A DNA stretch of 25,139 nt from positions 1-25,139 of IMG/VR virus record IMGVR_UViG_3300030329_003268; one strand, written 5' to 3'. Each line of letters opens with the position of its first letter. Position 1 is the stretch's first letter. Origin of the DNA: a virus. Both the position numbers and the translations under genes were made by a program. Shown here piece after piece: positions 1 through 8,223 of the stretch. The notes beneath the pieces are model-generated. The model was not told the DNA's origin. It saw only the letters and a list, made by a program, of their open reading frames with translations, and searched no databases.

Positions 1-522
1 AAAAATCTTATATTAAATACTGAAATTTTTAATCATCAATTTGTAAATAGAGAAGCTATTGTTAAATCTATTCCTACAGCTTTTAAGACAGATATAAGAC
101 CAGGAGATACTGTTATAGTTCATCATAATATATTTAGAAGATGGCATAACCAACATGGAGTAGAGAAAAATAGTAGAAGTTTTTTTGACGAAAATACTTA
201 TCTCGTAAAAGAAGATCAAATATTTTTATATAAAAGAGATAAAGATTGGAAGGCATTAAACGGATATTGTTTCGTACAACCAATAAAACAACGTAAAAAA
301 TTAGGGGTTGATACAGAAGAATATTGTGTTGGAGTGGTTAAGTATACTGATGGTGAATATAAAAAAGAGGAATTGATTGGGTTTACACCTTTTTCTACAT
401 ATGAGTTTATTATAGATGGAAAAAGATTATATAGAGTTATGACACAATTTATTACAATTAAATATGAATATCAAGGAGACGAAGAAGAATATAATCCAAG
501 CTGGGCAGAAAGCTGTAGATGA
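1..522 (+). CDS. GroES-like (co-chaperonin-like) protein, 5' end missing
   Basis: Frame 1 is open from the first base to a TGA at 520-522, giving 174 residues; the true start lies left of the window. The text reads like two copies of the later half of a GroES fold. The first has RPGDTVIV, a polar loop and then YLVKEDQIFLYK. The second starts at GYCFVQPI, followed by VGVVKYTDG, FTPFSTYEF, IDGKRLYRV and ITIKYE. This matches the GroES order (strand, mobile loop, G-x-V, GD-hydrophobic, 'I-D-G/N-E-x-L', final strand). Phage co-chaperonins such as T4 gp31 help the host GroEL fold the capsid protein, which would suit a place beside the packaging and capsid genes. The C-terminus (DEEEYNPSWAES) has no counterpart in bacterial GroES. 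The GroES link is my reading of the pattern, not a search result; it could be another beta-barrel protein. The last 59 bases overlap the next gene in a different frame. Confidence 0.5.
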   Translation, partial: KNLILNTEIFNHQFVNREAIVKSIPTAFKTDIRPGDTVIVHHNIFRRWHNQHGVEKNSRSFFDENTYLVKEDQIFLYKRDKDWKALNGYCFVQPIKQRKKLGVDTEEYCVGVVKYTDGEYKKEELIGFTPFSTYEFIIDGKRLYRVMTQFITIKYEYQGDEEEYNPSWAESCR

Positions 523-739
523 GTTAATTAAAGTAGCTAAAGAACCAATTGTAGATTCTGATGATGATATATCAGCAGATAGATTAAAAAATGCCGCGGC
601 TACTAAAAAACTAGCTATATTTGACGCATTTGAAATACTTAATAGAATCCAAGAAGAAGAAAACTTGCTTGAGGGAAAAACACCTGAAGAGAGAAAGAAA
701 GAAGTCTTTAAAGGATTCGCAGAAGGTAGATCTAAGTAA
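464..739 (+). CDS. small helical protein upstream of TerL, candidate small terminase subunit
   Basis: This gene encodes 91 residues, almost all predicted helical and strongly charged (rich in K, E, D and A), with a helix-rich core around LKNAAATKKLAIFDAFEILN. I do not recognise a family. Its place directly before the large terminase, and its small size, are what one expects of a small terminase subunit, which binds the packaging signal and regulates TerL. I see no clear helix-turn-helix, so this role is positional inference. The start is the only ATG before the body of the protein. It lies 59 bases inside the upstream gene in another frame, in the AT-rich context aaatATG without a Shine-Dalgarno. 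The stop and the TerL start overlap as TAATG, which points to translational coupling between the two. Confidence 0.72.
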   Translation: MNIKETKKNIIQAGQKAVDELIKVAKEPIVDSDDDISADRLKNAAATKKLAIFDAFEILNRIQEEENLLEGKTPEERKKEVFKGFAEGRSK

Positions 740-2955
740 TGTACGAGCAAAGTTTAGTTAAGGTTGTAGAACCTATAAAAAGAACTACTATTACCCGAAT
801 GAATCGAGGTAAAAAATGGAAATACGGTTATAATAAAGAACACGATATAATTGTATTGTCTCGAAATGGGGTTATAGGTGAGATTATAGATATTCAAAAT
901 CTTATAATCGCTTTACCTAAAGCACCAAAAAAAATATATAAACATCCAAACAATAAATGGGTTAAACAAGAGTATCCAAAAGAATTAAGTAAAATTAAAA
1001 ATATATTTGATTGGAGAAGTTATCCAGATGAAAATAAAGAACAGTGGTATGATTATATAGATGAAGAATTTAAAAGAAGAGAAGAAGGTTTTTGGTTTAT
1101 TAATAATAACAAACCAACTTGGATAACCGGTACACATTATATGTATTTACAATGGAGTAAAATAGATGTAGGCGCTCCAGATTTTAGAGAAGCAAATAGA
1201 TTGTTTTACATATTTTGGGAGGCTTGTAAGGCGGATAAAAGATGCTATGGCATGTGTTATCTTAAAAATCGTAGATCTGGATTTTCATTTATGTCTTCAG
1301 CAGAAACAGTTAATTTAGCAACTATATCAAGCGATGCTAGATATGGTATACTTTCTAAAACTGGTTCAGATGCAAAAAAAATGTTCACCGACAAAGTCGT
1401 TCCGATTAGTGTTAACTATCCATTTTTCTTTAAACCCATACAAGATGGTATGGATAGACCTAAAACAGAATTAGCATATAGAGTACCAGCTAGTAAATTT
1501 ACAAGAAAGAAAATAACTTCTAATGAAAAAGTAGAAGAATTAGAAGGATTAGATACAACGATTGATTGGAAGAATACTGGTGATAATAGTTACGATGGAG
1601 AAAAACTAAATCTACTAGTTCATGATGAAAGTGGTAAATGGGAGAGACCTGATAATATATTAAACAATTGGAGAGTTACAAAAACTTGTTTAAGATTAGG
1701 TAGTAGAATAGTAGGAAAGTGCATGATGGGAAGTACATCAAATGCGCTAGATAAAGGTGGAGACAATTTTAAAAAATTATATTATGATTCCGACGTTACC
1801 CAACGAAACCGTAATGGACAAACAAAGTCTGGTTTATATTCTCTTTTTATCCCAATGGAATGGAACTATGAAGGATTTATTGACGAACACGGTATACCAG
1901 TCTTTAATAATCCAGATAATGATGTGTTCGGACCAGACGGTGAATTAATAGATATAGGTATTATAGAACATTGGGACAACGAGGTCGAAGGATTAAAATC
2001 AGATCAAGATGCTTTAAACGAGTTTTATAGACAATTTCCAAGAACTGAAGAGCACGCGTTTAGAGATGAAGCTAAAAACTCTATATTTAATCTTGTAAAA
2101 ATATACGAGCAAATAGATTACAATGATGGTATAGGTACGTCAGCTAATATAAGTACTGGTAATTTTCAGTGGGTAAATGGAGTAAAAGATACACAAGTAA
2201 TTTTTTATCCAGATCCTAAAGGAAGGTTTAAAATTAGTTGGACTCCACCAATACATTTGCAAAACAAAATAATAGTTAAGAACGGAATTAATTTTCCAGC
2301 TAACGAACATATGGGTGCCTTTGGTTGTGATAGTTATGATATATCAGGAACTGTAGATGAAAGAGGGTCAAATGGAGCTTTACACGGTCTTACTAAGTTT
2401 AGCATGGAAGATTGCCCACCAAATCATATGTTTCTAGAGTATGTTGCTAGACCTCCAACAGCTGAAATATTTTTTGAAGATGTTTTAATGGCATTAGTAT
2501 TTTACAGTATGCCACTTTTATGCGAAAACAATAAACCTAGATTATTATACTATTTAAGAAGAAGAGGTTATAGAGGTTTTAGTATGAATCGTCCAGATAA
2601 AACTTGGAATAAACTATCTGTCGCAGAAAAAGAAATAGGTGGAATACCAAATTCTAGCGAAGATATAAAACAAGCCCACGCGGCAGCTATTGAAATGTAT
2701 ATACAACAACATGTTGGACACATGGGAGAGGGTAATTATGGTAATATATATTTTAATAGAACATTAAATGATTGGGCAAGATTTGATATAACTAAACGAA
2801 CTAAATTTGATGCGACTATTAGTTCTGGATTAGCTATAATGGCTTGTAATAGACATTTATACGCACCAAATGCAAAAATAGAAAAACCAAAACTAGACAT
2901 ACATATATCTAAGTATAAAAACGATGGTAATATGTCAAAAATAATTAAACGATAA
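739..2955 (+). CDS. terL: terminase large subunit (TerL), DNA-packaging ATPase/nuclease
   Basis: This is the packaging motor that binds the portal, hydrolyses ATP to drive DNA into the procapsid and cuts concatemers. Visible parts include an N-terminal lead with GFWFINN and TGTHYMYL (about residues 117-138), typical of TerL in crAss-like and related phages. The ATP-binding loop is deviant, LKNRRSGFSF at 175-184, lacking the usual GK[S/T]. The Walker B is LLVHDE with D296 and E297. The C-terminal RNase H-like nuclease has a first acidic residue in GCDSYD (D531), a glutamate candidate E567 in FLEYVARP, and a late aspartate in FDATISSG (D691). The 738-residue length is large but normal for this TerL group. 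It overlaps the upstream stop by one base and the portal gene follows after two bases, so terS-like, TerL and portal read as one operon. Identification is firm; individual nuclease residues are by motif only. Confidence 0.93.
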   Translation: MYEQSLVKVVEPIKRTTITRMNRGKKWKYGYNKEHDIIVLSRNGVIGEIIDIQNLIIALPKAPKKIYKHPNNKWVKQEYPKELSKIKNIFDWRSYPDENKEQWYDYIDEEFKRREEGFWFINNNKPTWITGTHYMYLQWSKIDVGAPDFREANRLFYIFWEACKADKRCYGMCYLKNRRSGFSFMSSAETVNLATISSDARYGILSKTGSDAKKMFTDKVVPISVNYPFFFKPIQDGMDRPKTELAYRVPASKFTRKKITSNEKVEELEGLDTTIDWKNTGDNSYDGEKLNLLVHDESGKWERPDNILNNWRVTKTCLRLGSRIVGKCMMGSTSNALDKGGDNFKKLYYDSDVTQRNRNGQTKSGLYSLFIPMEWNYEGFIDEHGIPVFNNPDNDVFGPDGELIDIGIIEHWDNEVEGLKSDQDALNEFYRQFPRTEEHAFRDEAKNSIFNLVKIYEQIDYNDGIGTSANISTGNFQWVNGVKDTQVIFYPDPKGRFKISWTPPIHLQNKIIVKNGINFPANEHMGAFGCDSYDISGTVDERGSNGALHGLTKFSMEDCPPNHMFLEYVARPPTAEIFFEDVLMALVFYSMPLLCENNKPRLLYYLRRRGYRGFSMNRPDKTWNKLSVAEKEIGGIPNSSEDIKQAHAAAIEMYIQQHVGHMGEGNYGNIYFNRTLNDWARFDITKRTKFDATISSGLAIMACNRHLYAPNAKIEKPKLDIHISKYKNDGNMSKIIKR

Positions 2956-2957
2956 AT

Positions 2958-5378
2958 ATGGCAGAGTCTGTACATAATGATTTTCCTAGTCAAGTTGTAA
3001 GTGATGTTGAGAAACTAAGCTATGACTATGGTTTAAAAGTAGCTAAAGCTATAGAAAACGAATGGTTTAGTGTTGATAGAAATTATCATAGATATACTAA
3101 TAATAAAAATAACTTTCATTCATTAAGATTGTATGCTAGAGGCGAACAATCAATTCAAAAATATAAAGATGAATTATCAATAAATGGTGATTTATCTTAT
3201 CTTAATTTAGATTGGAAACCAGTTCCAATTATTCCTAAATTCGTAGATATAGTTGTAAATGGTATTGCTGAAAGAACTTATGATATAAAAGCTTATTCAC
3301 AAGATCCTTATGGTACAGCGCAAAGATCTACATATATGCAGTCTATAATAGACGATATGGATAATCAAAACTTTAATGATTATGTAGCACAAGCTTTTAA
3401 TATTGATCTATATACAAATCCTAAAGAAACTCTTCCTGAAACAAAAGAAGAACTAGCTCTTCATATGCAATTAACTTATAAACAAGGTATAGAAATAGCA
3501 CAAGAACAAGCTATTAATACTTTGTTTGAAAAAAATAGATATGAATTAACTAGAAAACGTTTTTATTACGATCTTACTGTTTTGGGTATAGGTGCTGTTA
3601 AAACAAATTTTAATACTTCAGATGGTGTTACTGTTGAATACGTAGATCCAGCTGACTTAGTGTATTCATATACAGAATCACCTTATTTTGAAGACATATA
3701 TTATGTTGGTGAAGTAAAAACTTTACCTATTAATGAATTAGCTAAACAATTCCCACATCTTACTGACTCAGATTTAAACGAAATATCTAATAGTAGAGTT
3801 CCAGAACAATCTAATTACTATAATTCTTATGTCGAAAAAAATAAAATAGATCAAAATAAAGTTCAAGTTTTATATTTTAATTATAAGACATATATGAACG
3901 AAGTTTATAAAGTAAAACAGGTTGCAACTGGAGGAGATAAAGCTATAGAAAAAGACGATACGTTTAACCCACCAAAAGAAAAACAGGGTTCTTATGCTAG
4001 ATTGGCTAGACAAATAGAGGTTTTATATGAAGGAGCGTTAGTCTTAGGATCAGATAAATTACTTAAATGGGAAATGTCTAAAAACATGATGCGTTCTAAA
4101 AGTGATTTGAGTAAAGTTAAAATGAATTACTCTATAATAGCACCTAGAATGTATAAGGGTAAAATAGAATCATTAGTTAAAAGAATAACTGGATTTGCAG
4201 ATATGATTCAACTTACCCATTTAAAATTACAGCAAGTAATGTCACGTATGGTACCAGATGGTGTGTATCTTGACGCTGATGGACTTGCTGAAATTGATTT
4301 GGGTAATGGTACAAATTACAATCCACAAGAAGCATTAAACATGTTCTTCCAAACTGGGTCTGTAATTGGTAGAAGTTTTACTTCTGAAGGTGATATGAAT
4401 CCAGGTAAAGTTCCTATTCAAGAAATAACCAGTGGAAGTGGTGGCCAAAAACTACAATCACTTATAGCTAATTATAATTATTATCTTCAGATGATAAGAG
4501 ATGTAACTGGTTTAAACGAAGCTAGAGATGCTACTACACCAGATAAAGATGCTTTAGTTGGCGTTCAAAAACTAGCGGCTGCAAACTCAAATACAGCAAC
4601 TAGACATATACTCCAAGCTGGATTATTTTTAACAGCTGAAACTGCTGAATGCATATCTCTTAGAGTTGCTGATATTTTAGAATATTCACCAATGAAAACA
4701 TCTTTTATTCAATCAATAGGTGCTCAAAACGTTGGTGTTTTAGATGATCTTACAGAAATGTATTTACATGATTTTGGTATATTTATTGAATTATCTCCAG
4801 ATGAAGAAGAAAAAGCTTTATTAGAGAATAATATTCAACAAGCTTTAGCTCAACAATCTATAGAACTAGAAGATGCTATAGACGTTAGAGAGATTAAAAA
4901 CTTAAAGTTAGCTAATCAATTATTAAAACTACGTAGACAGCAAAAACAAGCTAAAGATCAAATGATAGCAGAAAGAAATATTCAAATGCAAGCAGAAGCT
5001 AATATGCAGACACAACAAGCCGCTGCGCAATTAGAAGTTCAAAAAGAAGCTGCTAAATCTCAAGCAGAAGCTGGTTTGGAACAAATAAAAGCACAGTTAG
5101 ATTCTCAAAAACTCATGCAAGAAGCTGAGGTTAAAAAACAACTAATGGCTCAAGAATTTGAGTATAACATGCAGTTAAGACAAATAGATCAACAAACTTT
5201 ACAACAAAGAGAAGATCAAAAAGAAGATCGTAAAGATAAAAGAACAAAAATGCAAGCAAGTCAACAATCAGAGTTGATTGATCAAAGAAAAAACGATAAA
5301 CCACCTAAAAATTTTGAATCAGCAGGTAATGATATAATAGAAGGTGGTTTTGATTTAGGGGCTTACGAACCTAGATAA
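2958..5378 (+). CDS. portal protein
   Basis: The portal forms the dodecameric ring at one capsid vertex through which DNA enters and leaves, and it is the docking site of TerL. It follows TerL by two bases. The 806-residue length fits the long portals of crAss-like and related podoviruses. The early part (about residues 35-115) has the portal-like run NNFHSLRLYARGEQSI, then a Trp-Lys-Pro-Val-Pro-Ile-Ile-Pro-Lys stretch leading to VDIVVNGIAERTYDIKA. A beta-rich wing follows, with VEYVDPADLVYSYTESPYF near residues 228-246. From about residue 620 to 780 the protein is an unbroken Gln/Ala/Lys/Glu helix, probably a long coiled coil or barrel, and it ends in a charged, flexible tail with GGFDLGAYEPR. 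Portals of the P22 type also carry a helical barrel reaching into the capsid. The start ATGGCA in the context aaatATG lacks a Shine-Dalgarno. Confidence 0.88.
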   Translation: MAESVHNDFPSQVVSDVEKLSYDYGLKVAKAIENEWFSVDRNYHRYTNNKNNFHSLRLYARGEQSIQKYKDELSINGDLSYLNLDWKPVPIIPKFVDIVVNGIAERTYDIKAYSQDPYGTAQRSTYMQSIIDDMDNQNFNDYVAQAFNIDLYTNPKETLPETKEELALHMQLTYKQGIEIAQEQAINTLFEKNRYELTRKRFYYDLTVLGIGAVKTNFNTSDGVTVEYVDPADLVYSYTESPYFEDIYYVGEVKTLPINELAKQFPHLTDSDLNEISNSRVPEQSNYYNSYVEKNKIDQNKVQVLYFNYKTYMNEVYKVKQVATGGDKAIEKDDTFNPPKEKQGSYARLARQIEVLYEGALVLGSDKLLKWEMSKNMMRSKSDLSKVKMNYSIIAPRMYKGKIESLVKRITGFADMIQLTHLKLQQVMSRMVPDGVYLDADGLAEIDLGNGTNYNPQEALNMFFQTGSVIGRSFTSEGDMNPGKVPIQEITSGSGGQKLQSLIANYNYYLQMIRDVTGLNEARDATTPDKDALVGVQKLAAANSNTATRHILQAGLFLTAETAECISLRVADILEYSPMKTSFIQSIGAQNVGVLDDLTEMYLHDFGIFIELSPDEEEKALLENNIQQALAQQSIELEDAIDVREIKNLKLANQLLKLRRQQKQAKDQMIAERNIQMQAEANMQTQQAAAQLEVQKEAAKSQAEAGLEQIKAQLDSQKLMQEAEVKKQLMAQEFEYNMQLRQIDQQTLQQREDQKEDRKDKRTKMQASQQSELIDQRKNDKPPKNFESAGNDIIEGGFDLGAYEPR

Positions 5379-5410
5379 ACAAATTTTTATTAATTATATA
5401 ATATTTTATT
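5379..5410 (+). promoter_or_regulatory. AT-only leader before the scaffold gene, possible promoter or translation leader
   Basis: The 32-base gap is almost pure A/T and holds TTAATTATATAATATT. It contains a 13-base string (5383-5395) that recurs exactly at 8194-8206, again shortly before a start codon. It could be a promoter -10-like region, or only the unstructured A/U-rich leader that initiation without a Shine-Dalgarno favours. I cannot see a clear -33/-7 Bacteroidota promoter pair. Confidence 0.25.
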
Positions 5411-6625
5411 ATGACAAGAAGAAAAAAAGAAGAGGTAGTTGAAGAGACTATCGAACAACCAAAATTAGATGATAAGGTTGATAAATTAAAAGTTAAGAAA
5501 AAAAAATCTATGAAAAACCTTAATAAAAAAGATGAGGTAATAAAAGTAGATTTTAGTAAACCAAAAACCAAAGAAAATGAAGTTACAGAAGATAATGTTG
5601 ACGAAGCAGGAGTCACTGAGGATGTTAAATCCGAGGACACCGGGCCCACACAAGAACAAGAAGAAGTACAACCGGAAGAACAAACACAAGAAACTCCAAT
5701 ATTAGAAGAAATAACTGATGAAGAAGTAGAAGAAAAAGTTGAAGAGTTAGTTGAAGAAACTAAAGAAGCTATAGTTGAAGCTCAAGAAACTGGAAAAGAA
5801 CTTCCTGAAAATGTTCAAAAACTAATAGACTTCATGGAAGAAACTGGTGGGGATATAAATGATTATGTTCGATTGAATCAAAATTATTCTGAATTAAATG
5901 ATAATGATTTATTACGGGAATATTATAAACAAACTAAACCTCATTTAAATTCTGAGGAAATTGATTTCTTAATGGAAGATCAATTTTCTTATGACGAAGA
6001 AACAGATGAGGATATAAATATAAAAAGAAAAAAATTAGCTTTAAAAGAGCAAGTTGCTCAAGCAAAGCAACACTTGGACAGTGCAAAGTCCAAATACTAT
6101 GAAGACATCAAAGCTGGATCTAAACTTACAAAAGATCAACAAAAAGCTGTAGATTTCTTTAATAGATACAACAAGGAGTCAGAAGAAAGATCAAAAATAT
6201 CTGAACGTTCACAATCTATTTTTAATAAAAAAACTAATGAAGTTTTTAACGATAAATTCAAAGGTTTTGAATATAACGTCGGAGAAAAAAAATATAGATA
6301 TAATGTAAATGATATAGATAATGTAAAGCAAACACAAAGTGACATTAATAATTTTGTCAAAAGGTTTTTGAACAATAATAATGAAATGGAAGATGCAGGA
6401 GGTTATCATAAATCTATATTTACAGCTATGAACGCAGATAATATTGCTAATCACTTCTATGAACAAGGTAAAGCCGACGCTTTAAAAGATAGTATTGCCA
6501 AGTCTAAGAACATTGATATGAATCCTAGACAGGCACATACTGGAGAATTTGAAACGGGTGGCGTTAAATTTAAAATGGTAGGTGATAATTCTAATGATTT
6601 CAAATTTAAAATCAAAAATAAATAA
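5411..6625 (+). CDS. putative capsid scaffolding protein
   Basis: This gene encodes 404 residues immediately before the major capsid gene, the usual place of the scaffold that guides shell assembly and is then lost. The N-terminus is basic (MTRRKKEE, then K-rich to about residue 60). A long, very acidic, low-complexity section (about 60-140) of Glu, Thr and Gln follows, probably disordered or coiled. The middle (about 145-215) has GGDINDYVRLN, DLLREYYKQTKPHL and a charged KKLALKEQVAQAKQHL helix. The C-terminal part is helical, rich in Asn and Lys, and ends in KFKIKNK, a basic tail of the kind scaffolds use to touch the shell. No protease motif is visible, so I do not call it a protease-scaffold fusion. 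An A9 run at 5498-5506 lies in the lysine-rich part. The role rests on position and composition; the gene itself is certain. Confidence 0.72.
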   Translation: MTRRKKEEVVEETIEQPKLDDKVDKLKVKKKKSMKNLNKKDEVIKVDFSKPKTKENEVTEDNVDEAGVTEDVKSEDTGPTQEQEEVQPEEQTQETPILEEITDEEVEEKVEELVEETKEAIVEAQETGKELPENVQKLIDFMEETGGDINDYVRLNQNYSELNDNDLLREYYKQTKPHLNSEEIDFLMEDQFSYDEETDEDINIKRKKLALKEQVAQAKQHLDSAKSKYYEDIKAGSKLTKDQQKAVDFFNRYNKESEERSKISERSQSIFNKKTNEVFNDKFKGFEYNVGEKKYRYNVNDIDNVKQTQSDINNFVKRFLNNNNEMEDAGGYHKSIFTAMNADNIANHFYEQGKADALKDSIAKSKNIDMNPRQAHTGEFETGGVKFKMVGDNSNDFKFKIKNK

Positions 6626-6645
6626 CAAATTAAAACAATTTAAAA

Positions 6646-8148
6646 ATGGCAATTACAAGTGCAACGGCTAGTAATTTAACACCTTCACCGGTGATGAAAG
6701 CACTAGCTAGCAATTATTTAGACTTCACAACAGCTGCCGACGGCTGGGCGAAGCAATACTTACCAGATGTTTTAGCTGCAGAAGCGGAAGCTTATGGAAA
6801 TAGAACTATGGCAGGTTTTTTAAGACAAGTAGGTGCTGAGGAAGCTATGGCTTCAGATCAAGTTATTTGGTCAGAGCAAGGTAGATTACACTTGGCATAT
6901 AAAGGATATGTTAAACATGATGATAACCAATCAACCGCTGGTGGAACTAATAATGGTGGTGAAATAGCTATCGAGCAAGATATTGATGGTAGAGCAATTA
7001 CTACTACTCATGGTATTAGAAAAAACGATTTATTATTAATTGCTGATTCTAATACTACTGCTGTAGTTATTGTTACATCTGAACCAACAGCTACTCCTAC
7101 TGATGCTTTTAGTGTCGCTGTATATGACGCTGGATCTTCTACTGAAACTTTAGCAACATTAGGTTTTGCTCAAGGAAGCGATGATGATACTAGTTTAACA
7201 GTATTAGTTATTGGTTCTGAATATGCTAAAGGAACTGCTGGTAGAACTGGACAAAACGAGCCAGATCACAAAACTTATACTAACAAACCAATTATCATGA
7301 AAGATAAGTATGCTGTATCAGGTTCTGATACTGCTCAAATTGGTTGGGTAGAAGTTTCTAGTGAAGACGGTTCTGGAGGTTACTTATGGTACATTAAGGC
7401 TGAAGCTGAAACTAGAATGAGATTCATGGATTATTTAGAGATGTCTATGATAGAAAGTGTACCTGGTTCTGCAACAGCTGCTAATCAATCTGTTGATGAG
7501 TTTTTAGGTACAGGTGTTAATAACGGTCATCAAGGTTTATTTAACGCTATTGAATCTAGAGGTAATCAAACTTCCGGTGTAACTGGTGTTAACGCTGCTA
7601 CTGATTTAGCTGAGTTTGACGCAATTTTAGCTGAGTTTGATAAAAACGGAGCTATTGAAGAGAACATGATGTTTATTAATAGAACAACTGCTTTAGCAAT
7701 TGATGACATGTTAGCTTCAATGAATTCTTATGGATCAGGTGGTACTTCTTACGGTGTGTTTGATAACTCTGAACAAATGGCATTAAACTTAGGTTTTGCT
7801 GGTTTCCGTAGAGGTTCTTATGATTTCTATAAGTCTGACTGGAAATACTTAAACCAACAAGATGGTAGAGGTGGTATTAACTCTACTAATACTGTTGGTG
7901 CTATCAGAGGAGTTATTGTTCCTGCTGGAGTATCTTCTGTTTATGATCAAATGATGGGTAGAAACATGAAAAGACCTTTCTTACATGTTAGATTTAGAGC
8001 TTCTCAAACAGATAACAGATACCTAAAAACTTGGGTTACTGGTTCTGTTGGAGCTGTAACTTCTGATTTAGACGCTATGGAGATACATTATTTATCTGAA
8101 AGAGCGTTGGTTACTCAAGGTGCTAACAACTTTATGTTAATGAACTAA
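6646..8148 (+). CDS. major capsid protein
   Basis: This is the shell-forming protein, expected to have the HK97 fold. It has 500 residues, placed between the scaffold and a strong terminator. Residues 58-82 contain FLRQVGAEEAMASDQ and WSEQGRLH, a pattern I associate with capsid proteins of crAss-like and related marine phages. A beta-rich segment with small residues (about 95-215, rich in Thr, Ser, Ala and Asp) looks like an insertion or extended loop domain. Then come IGWVEVSSEDGSGGYLW and RMRFMDYLEMSMIES (about 232-272), which would be the spine-helix side. The C-terminus returns to beta-rich text. Codon use is more uniform than in the neighbours (GCT, GGT, ACT, TTA, AGA), as expected for the most heavily made protein. 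It starts ATGGCA after an A-rich leader without a Shine-Dalgarno. Confidence 0.88.
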   Translation: MAITSATASNLTPSPVMKALASNYLDFTTAADGWAKQYLPDVLAAEAEAYGNRTMAGFLRQVGAEEAMASDQVIWSEQGRLHLAYKGYVKHDDNQSTAGGTNNGGEIAIEQDIDGRAITTTHGIRKNDLLLIADSNTTAVVIVTSEPTATPTDAFSVAVYDAGSSTETLATLGFAQGSDDDTSLTVLVIGSEYAKGTAGRTGQNEPDHKTYTNKPIIMKDKYAVSGSDTAQIGWVEVSSEDGSGGYLWYIKAEAETRMRFMDYLEMSMIESVPGSATAANQSVDEFLGTGVNNGHQGLFNAIESRGNQTSGVTGVNAATDLAEFDAILAEFDKNGAIEENMMFINRTTALAIDDMLASMNSYGSGGTSYGVFDNSEQMALNLGFAGFRRGSYDFYKSDWKYLNQQDGRGGINSTNTVGAIRGVIVPAGVSSVYDQMMGRNMKRPFLHVRFRASQTDNRYLKTWVTGSVGAVTSDLDAMEIHYLSERALVTQGANNFMLMN

Positions 8149-8161
8149 TCATTCATATATT

Positions 8162-8199
8162 AAAAGTGTCGAGGCTTCGGCCTCGGCCCTTTTATTTTT
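8162..8199 (+). terminator. Rho-independent terminator after the major capsid gene
   Basis: Arms 8162-8175 and 8180-8193 enclose the tetraloop TTCG (8176-8179) closed by C-G. Going outward the pairs are CGAGGC with GCCTCG, one G-T wobble, G-C, one T-C mismatch, G-C and four A-T pairs. The right arm ends in TTTT and is followed by ATTTTT. The GC-rich stem stands out sharply from the AT-rich surroundings. The A-tract on the left side could let it also act on the opposite strand, though no gene there needs it. It would set the capsid transcript apart from the downstream genes. Confidence 0.9.
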
Positions 8200-8223
8200 A
8201 TTAATTTTATTATATATTATATT
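8194..8223 (+). promoter_or_regulatory. AT-only leader after the terminator, possible promoter or translation leader
   Basis: This stretch is purely A/T between the terminator and the next ATG. It repeats the 13-base string seen at 5383-5395 and continues with alternating TATATATTATATTATG. A gene right after a strong terminator needs either read-through or its own promoter, so a promoter here is plausible, but no consensus can be named with confidence. Confidence 0.27.

Noticed and set aside
334-522. Separate short gene starting at GTG 334.
   Set aside because: The same frame is open to the window edge and the protein reads as one piece across 334, so this is the end of the partial gene, not a new start.
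520-522. Possible stop-codon reassignment (TGA or TAG read as an amino acid), known in some crAss-like phages.
   Set aside because: Long genes are intact under the standard code. Reading through TGA at 520 or TAG at 19282 meets another stop soon after.
427-750. 107-residue minus-strand frame.
   Set aside because: It mirrors well-supported plus-strand genes and is Ser/Phe-rich, as expected of antisense AT-rich coding DNA.
5498-5506. A9 run in the scaffold gene as a possible slippage or frameshift site.
   Set aside because: Poly-A runs are frequent in this AT-rich, lysine-rich text. No downstream stimulatory structure or alternative frame of note was seen.
5371-5689. Two minus-strand frames against the start of the scaffold gene.
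   Set aside because: They are Ser/Phe-rich complements of an acidic, lysine-rich sequence with no start context; artefacts of composition.
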